DNA from: Bacteroidetes bacterium ADurb.Bin302 | GTDB lineage: Bacteria; Bacteroidota; Bacteroidia; Bacteroidales; Paludibacteraceae | Direction of reading: 5' to 3' | DNA: 8,731 nt | Assembly (NCBI GenBank): GCA_002069025.1 | Contig: MWBK01000216.1 | Coordinates: forward strand, 1 to 8,731 | Shown: piece after piece, positions 1-7,900 of the stretch | How positions within the stretch are numbered: position 1 is the stretch's first letter | Layout: every line of letters starts with the position of its first letter | Notes under the pieces: model-generated | Databases searched by the model: none | Told to the model about the DNA's origin: nothing | Seen by the model: only the letters and a program-made list of their open reading frames with translations | Made by a program: the position numbers and the translations under genes

Positions 1-720
1 TACTTTTCTATCACCATAGGTAATTCCAGCGGGAGGAGTCTGATTGAAATATGCAATACCACCAGTTGCACCAGCAAACAGGTCAGCAATAATGGTTCTA
101 TCCCATTCACGAGTCAATTCTGCACCCATAGAACCAGTGACAAGTCCCATAGCGGCCAATCCATGATAAGCCATCAAGTCTTGTTCAACTTCTATGGTTA
201 CATTACCTTTTAGTTTTTTGGTAGTTGCACTTACATCTTCTGATGTGATTTCAAAGCTAATTGTTTTAATAGCAGTAGAGTCATCAGGGTTATATTCTAC
301 GTTATTTGCATAATTTCTTTTAGAATGGATATCAGAAGACAAAGAGCTACCATCATCTCTTTTGAAGTCATTATAGAAGATTTTGTAAGTAGGTTGAGGA
401 ATCGGTTGTAAAGAAACCAATTCACGTGACATCATGTTCGGATACACATTACCAATCATAGCCAGTTTGGTTTTAATCATGTATGCGATAGATGTAGTTG
501 AAGTTTGATTCGTTTCTTCTAATTTTGTGATGTCAAGTGTATTGTAGTCAACACCATTTTCAACACATGTTGCACGAACAGCATTGTCAAAAAGAACAGC
601 CAACTTATTTTCTTCGAGTTCATTAAGACGGGGGTTATTCGTGAAATGCTTGGCACCATCAAGAAGATGTCCGTATTTGTCTAATAACTGCTGATTTCTT
701 TCAATAAATGACGCTCTCAT
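1..720 (-). CDS. Major capsid protein, T4 gp23-like, N-terminal 240 residues (partial)
   Basis: This is the main shell protein of the head. The frame is open from ATG at 720 to the window edge, so the C-terminal half is missing. A ribosome site AAGGA lies 9 nt upstream, inside the end of the protease-scaffold gene, whose stop is 4 nt away. Two stretches recall T4 gp23: residues 95-111, with an LVSLQPIPQPT strand comparable to gp23's GVQPM segment, and residues 164-210, where KKLKGNVTIEVEQDLMAYHG resembles gp23's ALKAEYTIELAQDLKAVHG type segment and is followed by a helix with ELTREWDRTII. The first ~69 residues look like a removable propeptide: Leu-Glu-Glu at 67-69 fits the T4 protease (L/I)xE rule and sits close to gp23's 65-residue cut. 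The similarity was judged by eye from remembered family patterns, but position after protease and scaffold agrees with it. Confidence 0.85.
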   Translation of the reverse strand, partial: MRASFIERNQQLLDKYGHLLDGAKHFTNNPRLNELEENKLAVLFDNAVRATCVENGVDYNTLDITKLEETNQTSTTSIAYMIKTKLAMIGNVYPNMMSRELVSLQPIPQPTYKIFYNDFKRDDGSSLSSDIHSKRNYANNVEYNPDDSTAIKTISFEITSEDVSATTKKLKGNVTIEVEQDLMAYHGLAAMGLVTGSMGAELTREWDRTIIADLFAGATGGIAYFNQTPPAGITYGDRKV

Positions 721-724
721 TATG

Positions 725-1408
725 TCATTTCCTTTCAAATTCTAAATATTTGGATTCAGTCCAAGGTTCAAGACCATTACGTCTGCGTTGAAGATTTCTA
801 GCCTCAAAGTCTTTTCTCTGTTCTTCTGTAAGACCAGTAGGTTTAGCTTCTGAGCTTTCATCTGTCTGCACAGTTCTGGCAGGTGATGGTGTAATAATTT
901 TAGCTTTCATTTCAGCAACAATTGCCGAATTAGCTTCATAGACTGTCTGAACTTCATCTTTTGTAGTGCAATTTTCAAAGCAACCATTAAAAGCATTTAA
1001 TGTGAAAAATTCAGCATCAACGGCTTTTAGATGTTCAATGTAATTATCACGTTCTGCTTTTACATGAGCATCTTCAATGGCCTTTATTTGCTTTTTGAGT
1101 GCATCTACTTCTTCGTTTGCTTTTTGCAACGAATTTACATGTTCAGAAATAGTGTTTTTCATTTCACTGACAATCGCCGATTCTTCAATTACCGTGAATT
1201 TGTCTGGGAATATTTTTTTAATACTTTCAACTAGCGTATCTAATTCAGCAGCTTTATCAGAAAAAGATTGTGCAGTATCTTTAGCTTTCTGTTCAGCTTC
1301 CTGTAATTTAGTTTCGTATTCCTTTTTAACATCGGTCGTTGTCGATTCTACGATTTGCTTAAATAAATCCGGGCAATTCGTTTTAATTTCTTCGACGGTT
1401 TTAAACAT
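725..1408 (-). CDS. Internal-start scaffold protein nested in the protease-scaffold gene
   Basis: An in-frame ATG at 1408 (Met187 of the long product) would give a 227-residue protein made only of the coiled-coil scaffold part and its basic tail. It is preceded by AGGAG at 1416-1420 with 7 nt spacing, the same sequence and spacing as the site before the long product's own start. This is as strong a ribosome site as any in the window. Nested scaffold starts inside a protease gene are well known (lambda C and Nu3), and scaffold is normally needed in far larger amounts than protease. The product would fill prohead cores, bind capsid protein and be degraded on maturation. Whether this is a true nested start or a separate gene joined by one base in the A run cannot be told from the sequence. 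Confidence 0.7.
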   Translation of the reverse strand: MFKTVEEIKTNCPDLFKQIVESTTTDVKKEYETKLQEAEQKAKDTAQSFSDKAAELDTLVESIKKIFPDKFTVIEESAIVSEMKNTISEHVNSLQKANEEVDALKKQIKAIEDAHVKAERDNYIEHLKAVDAEFFTLNAFNGCFENCTTKDEVQTVYEANSAIVAEMKAKIITPSPARTVQTDESSEAKPTGLTEEQRKDFEARNLQRRRNGLEPWTESKYLEFERK

Positions 1409-1966
1409 TACGGAACTCCTTTTTTTTGATTCTACTTGCAATTTCATATACGCTTCGGTATCTAACACGGCGGGGTCGTCAACAAAATCTATAGAAGACA
1501 ATTCCCAGTCATAAATGACATCATACTTGCCTTCATAACCTACAATTTCTTCTTCTCTTACTTCACCACTACCACGTGTGGAAACGCCTACTTTTGATTC
1601 GGAAATAATTGCTTTAAGTTCTTTTCCAACAGTAGTATCCACTAGTTTTGCTTTATAATAAGCATAGCCATCATCTTGAACATCGGTTATATCAAGCAAT
1701 ACAGCACCAGTATTTAAAAGGCTTGGGCCACTAAAAAATTCTGGGTGGTCAACCAACATTCTTATGCGTCTTTCTTGTACCATAGGACGCAATTTGGCGA
1801 TTGCGGAATTTGATATTTCGCGTTTATAAACACGCCCATTCCGATTAGGCACATCGGCTTTCATAAAAGGGCCTGATATAATATAACTAGTCTGTTTATT
1901 AGCTTCATTAACAACAGACTCTATTTTACAATCCAACCATTCAATTTCATGTAAATCTTTTCGCAT
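725..1966 (-). CDS. Prohead core protease fused in frame to a scaffold domain
   Basis: The N-terminal ~180 residues look like a T4 gp21 / S77-type prohead protease, which digests scaffold and propeptides inside the assembled prohead. Residues 41-47 (NRNGRVY), His74 in LVDHPE, Ser129 in GVSTRGSGEV and 160-166 (DFVDDPA) match the family pattern NGRxY / NHPE / GVSxRGxG / DxVxDP; His74 and Ser129 are the likely catalytic pair. Residues ~187-360 are charged and helical, rich in Lys, Glu and Ala with heptad-like spacing, as in internal scaffolds. A basic, aromatic tail (386-413) ends the protein. The start at 1966 has AGGAG 7 nt upstream. At 413 residues it is about twice the size of a lone protease. 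The two halves meet at an A8 run (1420-1427) immediately before an internal AGGAG and ATG, so the full-length fusion may be one of several products, or a recent or artefactual join. Confidence 0.85.
   Translation of the reverse strand: MRKDLHEIEWLDCKIESVVNEANKQTSYIISGPFMKADVPNRNGRVYKREISNSAIAKLRPMVQERRIRMLVDHPEFFSGPSLLNTGAVLLDITDVQDDGYAYYKAKLVDTTVGKELKAIISESKVGVSTRGSGEVREEEIVGYEGKYDVIYDWELSSIDFVDDPAVLDTEAYMKLQVESKKRSSVMFKTVEEIKTNCPDLFKQIVESTTTDVKKEYETKLQEAEQKAKDTAQSFSDKAAELDTLVESIKKIFPDKFTVIEESAIVSEMKNTISEHVNSLQKANEEVDALKKQIKAIEDAHVKAERDNYIEHLKAVDAEFFTLNAFNGCFENCTTKDEVQTVYEANSAIVAEMKAKIITPSPARTVQTDESSEAKPTGLTEEQRKDFEARNLQRRRNGLEPWTESKYLEFERK
1416..1427 (-). promoter_or_regulatory. A8 run plus internal Shine-Dalgarno at the protease/scaffold junction
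   Basis: On the minus strand eight A residues run directly into GGAG, forming AGGAG 7 nt before the internal ATG at 1408. In the long frame the run is read AAA AAA AGG. One base fewer puts the protease frame onto a TAA at 1410-1408 that overlaps the internal ATG as TAATG. One base more ends the frame at TAA 1403-1401. Both other outcomes therefore give a protease of about 185-188 residues. Confidence 0.75.
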
Positions 1967-1985
1967 AATTAAACTCCTATTAAGC

Positions 1986-2014
1986 AGAATAGTATTTTTA
2001 TTTTAACTTGTCAA
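1986..2014 (-). promoter_or_regulatory. Promoter candidate before the protease-scaffold gene
   Basis: A consensus -35 TTGACA (2014-2009) is followed after 17 nt by TATTCT (1991-1986), a 4/6 match to the -10 consensus. The -35 overlaps the stop codon of the 44-residue gene. The predicted start near 1979-1980 leaves only about 13 nt of leader, just enough for the AGGAG before the protease ATG. The -10 is mediocre and the leader is short, so this is moderate evidence. Confidence 0.45.
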
Positions 2015-2145
2015 TGAAATAGTTTAATTATAGCATAGTACATTGGATATGGTATTTCATTTTCAACAGCGGTTGTATAATTAAACATTAAATCCTCAAT
2101 TTGTTTATTTGTAAAGCCATGTGCACGGAGGGTTTTATAATCCAT
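2011..2145 (-). CDS. Hypothetical 44-residue protein in the head operon
   Basis: The ATG at 2145 lies 2 nt after the stop of the MuF-like gene and has a modest site (AAAGAG) ending 8 nt upstream; the frame closes at TGA 2013-2011. The protein begins MDYKTLRAHGFTNKQIEDLM, which looks like a short helix-turn-helix-like or UBA/CUE-like helical bundle, followed by a Tyr/Pro-rich segment and IIKLFH. There is no signal peptide or membrane segment. I do not recognise a family. It occupies the slot of the small T4 core proteins gp67 and gp68, between portal and protease, but no sequence similarity is claimed. Tight coupling and the otherwise gapless operon argue that it is translated. Confidence 0.6.
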   Translation of the reverse strand: MDYKTLRAHGFTNKQIEDLMFNYTTAVENEIPYPMYYAIIKLFH

Positions 2146-2147
2146 AA

Positions 2148-3254
2148 TTATTTCTCTTTCAATAGTCTAAATAAAATGGTATCTGTTATATTTACAACAA
2201 CAGCAACCCCATGTATATTTGTGATAGTTATATGGTTTCCATTTATTTCTTTTACTTTGCAATATTCCTGCTTATTTCCATTAAACCGACATATAACTTC
2301 ACCGACTTCAAAATTAGAATCTTGTACATATTTAAATTTTTTATTAAACTTTTTAATTTCATTTATATAATTAGCAACTGGCAATGTTTTATTTATAGCA
2401 AGTTTATTTGTCTTGATATGGTCACTATATGCCCGTCTATATTCATTCGCAAGATTCTTTGATTCTTGTGTTTTTTCAATTTCATACTTACCTCTCCATA
2501 AGTAAAAACTATCAGAGATTGCAGACAATGTTTTAACGTCATTTTCAGTCGGTATTTCTCCATTGCCATTATATTTTTTCATGATGAAATTTATAAAAGA
2601 ATCATCAACAGTCCCAGTAGTATATGTTAAATAGCACAAACAGTTTGAAAGACATGCGCTCTTTCCAGCTTTAGGAACGGTTGGTAGGGTGTTCTTTTGA
2701 TATGGACTTTTAACCGCATATGTTAAACAATCAATACAGTGCTTATCTGTTTCGCCCAATTCCCAATTTATATAAACGTTTGAATCTAAATATGCAACCC
2801 GTCCATACATAAATACAGCATTTAAGCCATCTACATACATTTGTAAACGACGATTATATGGCATTTTGCCGCCATTATTTATTACATCATCTGCAAATTT
2901 TTCCAGAAATTTCATCTCTTGTGTAGTGTGATATACCAATGACCGTCTTTCGTCATCACCAAGAGTGGTTTCTGTACTCTGTGTGTATGTTTTCCCAGCA
3001 AGATATGCCGCTTGATATGCTGTATTTATTGTTGTTCTTTGTACTGATAAAAAATCAGATTTATTTATTTCACCATTAATAAGTTTGGATAAGTTATTTT
3101 TTAAGGTTCTTGCATATGCCTTCTTTGCTAATATAAAATTTTCAACCGCAGTTTTCTTAAAAGAAGGAGATGTAGGAGTAGTTCCTACATTTTTATTCTT
3201 CTTGAGCATGCGCTTTGAAAACTTTTCAATTATATAATCTAATAAAACCGACAT
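2148..3254 (-). CDS. Minor head protein, MuF / SPP1 gp7-like, with cysteine cluster
   Basis: This looks like a minor head morphogenesis protein, a class that joins a few copies to the portal or the head interior and can travel with the DNA. Residues ~35-155 are helical. The diagnostic part is 163-210: NWELGETDKHCIDCLTYA, then CLSNCLCYLTY, giving Cys173, Cys176, Cys201, Cys205 and Cys207. That is the CxxC ... CxxxCxC layout of the MuF/gp7 C-terminal motif and a plausible zinc site. Residues ~313-368 (FEVGEVICRF, HITITNIHG, VVVNITDTILF) look like a small beta-barrel not usual in the family. It starts at the TAATG overlap with the portal stop, so it is probably translated by coupling, and a portal neighbour is the normal place for this family. 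The gene lies inside an otherwise T4-like head module. The family call rests on the Cys motif and position. Confidence 0.65.
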   Translation of the reverse strand: MSVLLDYIIEKFSKRMLKKNKNVGTTPTSPSFKKTAVENFILAKKAYARTLKNNLSKLINGEINKSDFLSVQRTTINTAYQAAYLAGKTYTQSTETTLGDDERRSLVYHTTQEMKFLEKFADDVINNGGKMPYNRRLQMYVDGLNAVFMYGRVAYLDSNVYINWELGETDKHCIDCLTYAVKSPYQKNTLPTVPKAGKSACLSNCLCYLTYTTGTVDDSFINFIMKKYNGNGEIPTENDVKTLSAISDSFYLWRGKYEIEKTQESKNLANEYRRAYSDHIKTNKLAINKTLPVANYINEIKKFNKKFKYVQDSNFEVGEVICRFNGNKQEYCKVKEINGNHITITNIHGVAVVVNITDTILFRLLKEK

Positions 3255-4897
3255 TAGTTATAATCACCAGCTTGTAGTACGTTAATTAAATCAACAACAC
3301 ATTCAGCAAGAATAGGATTCGCCTTTATAATATCTTGCATCCGTTCCCATTCTTTAAACTGGTCATCATTAAGTTTTGCCCTAATTATATTAACCAGTTC
3401 TTCTTTTGTTGGTTTTGTTGCAATCGGTGTATCAGCAGGCTCTTCTTCATCGGGGGTATTTTGTGAGTTAAACCTGTTTGAATTGTAGAATAAATCATCT
3501 TCTTTTTGTGCATCAAGCCTGTCTTTAAGGGTTTCTGCTTCAATATCACTCATACCAAGAATCTTTGTGTATATGTAGAAATCATCAACACATCCAATAT
3601 CAACTCTGAGTATTTTAGCAATTTCAGCTTTAAGCTTTTCAATCAGCATTTTTCTTTCTTCATCAATCGTCATACTAGACGGCCATTGTACGTGTAATTC
3701 GTCCAATGTTACATAAACACCTTCGATAGCAAGCATGTTCTTATACAGCTCTTTCAATGTGGGCGTAATACTAGATTGTATGCGTCGAATCCTTCTCAGG
3801 AAGACAATCATCTGATTATCAGATGTCGATTTAGAGTTGGTATCAACTTCTTTGCCTATTAAAATTTTAGGGGTTCCTGTCGAATATATTAACTTATCCT
3901 GGAAGTACATAATATCTTCAATGTTTTTTCCAATGGAACTGTTATTATTCAAAGCAACAACATTACCACCAGAACCAGCTCTAGTTGGAACCATAATATC
4001 TTCAATGACGGATAAAGGATTATAATTCCATGCCCATTTTCCAGTTCTTGAGTCAACATATTTACGTCTAGTTACACGTTTGCGATATTGGTCAAGAAAT
4101 GCTAACGCATCTTCACCTTGTAAATCACCAACATCAACGATAATTGCATAGTTCTGATTTGCCCTAGAAAGACGTGAAATCATGACACCTTCTTCCATCA
4201 GCTTAACCTGTCTATAAAGCAGTCTGGATTTTTCAAGCATCGGTAAGCCTTTTCCATAACGGCAATATCTACCTCTATCTGTGTTAAGTGAAAGATGGAA
4301 TACTTCTTCTGCCTTAAACTCGGCAACCTTTTTTCCACAAATATGTTGAACTATTCTTGGGTCATGATTAGGGAACCCATCTATCATTACAGGCACAAGT
4401 GTTTTAATAGGAATATTTCTAAATCCTAAAACACGATTGCGGTCTTTATTAGTTACAATTTCTTCGGCATTATCGCCATACTTTAACATGCTTCTAATCA
4501 TAGGGAAAAGTTGCTGTTGTACTGATATGCGTGATTCTATTTCGTCTATTTTATTTTGTGCTTTTACGTTGGTAGATGTGATATTTACTGTTTTGTTTTT
4601 ATTATTTTCATTTGGATATACGATATAATCTGCATTTACGTCTAATGCGGTGGATATTTCTGGTACTTCTAAATCCATCAATTCGACTTCTACATAACGG
4701 TTAATATCCGTATCATCGACTTTAAGTGCGTCTTTGACACGACCAGACCAATAATCGCCAATTAAGGTTTCACCAAAAGAATCTTCATCGGGATGAATAT
4801 TAGAATTAGCAGGAGTTTCTTTTTTAACTTTTATATCAGATCGTTCAGCCTTTTCATAACCCAAATATTTAAAAACATTATCAACAAATTTTAACAT
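3254..4897 (-). CDS. Portal protein, T4 gp20-like
   Basis: Portal proteins form the dodecameric ring at one head vertex through which DNA enters and to which the tail attaches; they also dock the terminase. At 547 residues it is close to T4 gp20 (about 524). Residues 297-345 carry the clearest family feature: SVIEDIMVPTRAGSGGNVVAL, then NIEDIMYFQDKLIYSTGTPKIL, matching the gp20 pattern of EDxxxPxRxG...G...LP, DVxYFxKKLYxxLxxP. Residues 218-250 (MLEKSRLLYRQVKLMEEGVM and SRLSRANQ) fit the wing/stem helices. A Glu/Pro-rich linker at ~478-497 precedes a C-terminal helical piece. The ATG at 4897 has AAGGA 10 nt upstream and a promoter just before that. The gene shares one base with the next gene. 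The call was made by eye but is consistent with every neighbour. Confidence 0.85.
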   Translation of the reverse strand: MLKFVDNVFKYLGYEKAERSDIKVKKETPANSNIHPDEDSFGETLIGDYWSGRVKDALKVDDTDINRYVEVELMDLEVPEISTALDVNADYIVYPNENNKNKTVNITSTNVKAQNKIDEIESRISVQQQLFPMIRSMLKYGDNAEEIVTNKDRNRVLGFRNIPIKTLVPVMIDGFPNHDPRIVQHICGKKVAEFKAEEVFHLSLNTDRGRYCRYGKGLPMLEKSRLLYRQVKLMEEGVMISRLSRANQNYAIIVDVGDLQGEDALAFLDQYRKRVTRRKYVDSRTGKWAWNYNPLSVIEDIMVPTRAGSGGNVVALNNNSSIGKNIEDIMYFQDKLIYSTGTPKILIGKEVDTNSKSTSDNQMIVFLRRIRRIQSSITPTLKELYKNMLAIEGVYVTLDELHVQWPSSMTIDEERKMLIEKLKAEIAKILRVDIGCVDDFYIYTKILGMSDIEAETLKDRLDAQKEDDLFYNSNRFNSQNTPDEEEPADTPIATKPTKEELVNIIRAKLNDDQFKEWERMQDIIKANPILAECVVDLINVLQAGDYN

Positions 4898-4944
4898 ATT
4901 TTATAAATCCTTAAACCAACATATTAGACAAATAGACAATAATT

Positions 4945-4973
4945 ATATTAGCCTATTAACAAAAATTTGTCAA
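4945..4973 (-). promoter_or_regulatory. Promoter for the portal-to-capsid operon
   Basis: In the 84-bp gap after the terminase, a perfect TTGACA (4973-4968) is followed after 17 nt by TAATAT (4950-4945). A perfect TATAAT also exists at 4947-4942, but with a 20-nt spacer. Transcription would start near 4938 and give a leader of about 40 nt. The -35 sits in a short palindrome, ATTTGACAAAT, and two copies of TAGACAA (plus strand 4925-4931 and 4933-4939, period 8) lie around the start point; either could be an operator. Confidence 0.65.
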
Positions 4974-4981
4974 ATCTTTGG

Positions 4982-7900
4982 TTAAGATTTAATAACTTCC
5001 GAGTATGCCCATTTCAAGAACGCATCCTTTTCCGAATCACCAGTATTGTAATCGCTATATTCGGAGTCATCAACTTTATTAACTTGTTGTATCATCAAAT
5101 CATCTGTTGTGTAAATCGGGTTAATGTGCATGTTATAAACCAATGATGCAACTGCATCTGCCAAGTCTTTTGAACTGTACGGAGGGTGATCTATTTTACC
5201 ATTTTTACTATAATCTCGCTCAAGGTCATTCAGTTCAATTTCTAATTTAGGATGATATACACATCGAATTCTACCATCATACATCGCAGTTCTGAATGTT
5301 TCATATGGCTCTGGTGTTCTATCCATCGAAATATATTCCGCTTTAATCCCATTTCGTTTGAGTTGCTGTTCCATATCTTTCGATTGGAATCCATCTGCCG
5401 ATGCTCTACGTATCTTATAACCACGCTTAATTGATTGATAAATAAGATTCCTAACTCTTGCGATTTCAACTTCACCATATTCTTTTTCAGGTCTTATTTC
5501 AAGTACAAGTTCTACTATACAGATTGGCAACCGTTCTTCATATGTTTCCAATTGCTGGGTTTCATTGTTAAAGAATTCACGTTTCATCTTTTTATAGCCG
5601 TCAATATACCCCATGCAGTTATGAACTATAATTCCATTGGCTATATATGAATGTGTCGATTCAACCTCTATGTCATAGACATGCTTAACCCCCGAATTTA
5701 CCTTTTTATGGATTGGATAGAATACCATGTCATTGTGCTTAAATGCATATGATGTGTCGCGCTTATTGGTAGATTTCATACCAATCCATTTAAAGTAATC
5801 GTCGCCGGTTAGCAAAATCTTATGAACTTCATGGGTACTTAATTTATCAAAACATTTATTGTGAAAAGGCTTAAACCCTAATTTTGTAAGCATGATGTAA
5901 ATTTGGTTAGCAAGGTTAGGAGAAACCGTTGTCCATTTTAATTGATGTGTAGTTGATGATATATGACCATCGCCATCCAGAAGCCCCATCAAAATCCAAT
6001 GAATTTGTTCATCTGTCAGTTTATGGAAAAATGAAGAATTTATATGCTTATTATGAGCACCGTCTGTAACGAATGGCATAAATACATCAAGGCAGTGTGA
6101 TTTTACAGTCTGGCTTCCGTTTGTCTTGCTTTGATATACCCATGCGTGTCTATTAAATTCTTTTTTCAAAATACGTATTATTTCATTTGCATATAATGCT
6201 TCGTTTTTATTAAGACTCCAACATACCTTGTTTTCTTTTTTTACAGTTGAACCTTCTGCCAAGTATATCCCATATAGCCAACAAAAATCACGATTCCAAT
6301 TTAGTTCTTGTGAAAACTTATGCTTCACATTGGCAACAAAATCCCCTTCTTCTATATCCTTCAGACAAACCCATGTTGGGGTATAATCCATTTTCTTAGC
6401 AAATCTTGCATATTTTTTATTTTCTGGAAAAACCACACGATCCCATTTTGTTATATTTTTCCGTTTAATACATAGAACTTTATGATCTTCTGTTCCTGTT
6501 AATTCAACTCCAGAATAAGTTATTGTAACCGTGTCTTTATATCCATTATCGAACTTGTTTATAACTCTTTTTGATTCTCCAAACATATCAATTACATGAT
6601 CGCCGATGACAATATCCTTTATTTTTTTTACACAACCACCCTTAATAGTTATTTCAGTATCTTCGTTTAAACAATAACCGAAGCTATCTTTTCGCAAGCC
6701 TATATCCTGTGCAATATATCTGGATTTGCCTGGGTCTACTGGTTTATTCATGAGATATTCGACTGACACAAACTCTGGTTTTGGGGATAGCGTTGCAACA
6801 TCGACTGAAAATACTCTAGGCAAGGTATCATCAAACATATTAACAATTTTATCTTTATTACCTATAAATGGCTGAATTGCATGAATACCATAACCAGCAA
6901 TATCTCTTATTGAGTTTTCAATATCGGCTTCAAATTTATCATAGAAGTCCATCGGGACGTTAATTACTTTACCGACGGGTTTATCATGCTTAGTTAAAAT
7001 CCGACTACGCCTATTAAGGTCACCAATTTCGACTTGAAATTCTTCTTTTGAATATGCCGACCGATTAACCGTCCATTGGTTATAATCCATGACATAAACA
7101 GTTTTTTTTCCAGTTTTCTGTTCTATTTCTTCGGATTTTGTAATATGTTCAGATGTAAAATCATTCGGATAAACCCTGGAAGAGCCTAAATATAAAATCC
7201 CAGGCGTTTTCCCATGTTTCATAAAACGAGAATCAAGTCTACGTCTTAAACTTCTATATAACGTTCTTGCCGCATCAAATACCCCATTACCACTCTCTGA
7301 TTTTTTAGAGTTTTTAATCTTTCTGAAAAAGTTTACTTCGTCCATACCACCTGAAAATAGATTCAACCCTATGTTTGCTGAATGTGAACTAGACGCTGGA
7401 AACAATTCTATTTTATTTGGGAATATCAGTGAATCGGCTTGTTTCTTTTTGTTATACATAAAATTATCACAAAAATATTGGCATCTATTTATCATACCTT
7501 TAACCGTGTCAAATATGTTCTTTTTCCCTTGTCTTTCTGTAATAGATATGATAATTATGCCAATCGGCGAATCGGGTGCTAAATTATAAAATCGTTGTGG
7601 ACTTTTTAAACAGCTTAATAGATAGAGTTGCCATAATAGGCCAATTTCTATCATAAATGATTTACCCCAGCCGATAGACCCTGTTAAAATGACTTCCTGT
7701 ATTGTTGAGTCGGGGGAATGAATTTTTATAAAATCTTCACGCAACGCGGGGTACATGCTTTCCGCAATACCAATCCCAGTTTTAGGGTTAATCCCGCAGT
7801 AATAAGGGTCATTAAGAAACGTTTCTGGTGATACTACTGGCCATTTATAAGGGTCGGCATCTTCAATAATTTCGCTAAATGTTTCTTTAAAAACCTCAAT

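Noticed and set aside
749..777. A promoter just before the capsid gene (TTGAAC-17-TATTTA on the minus strand).
   Set aside because: The -10 matches only 3 of 6 bases and lies in coding sequence; read-through from upstream promoters explains expression.
1077..1514. A 145-codon plus-strand ORF opposite the protease-scaffold gene.
   Set aside because: It is antisense to a gene with clear motifs and shows a Ser/Cys/Phe-rich composition typical of the reverse of Lys/Glu-rich coding DNA.
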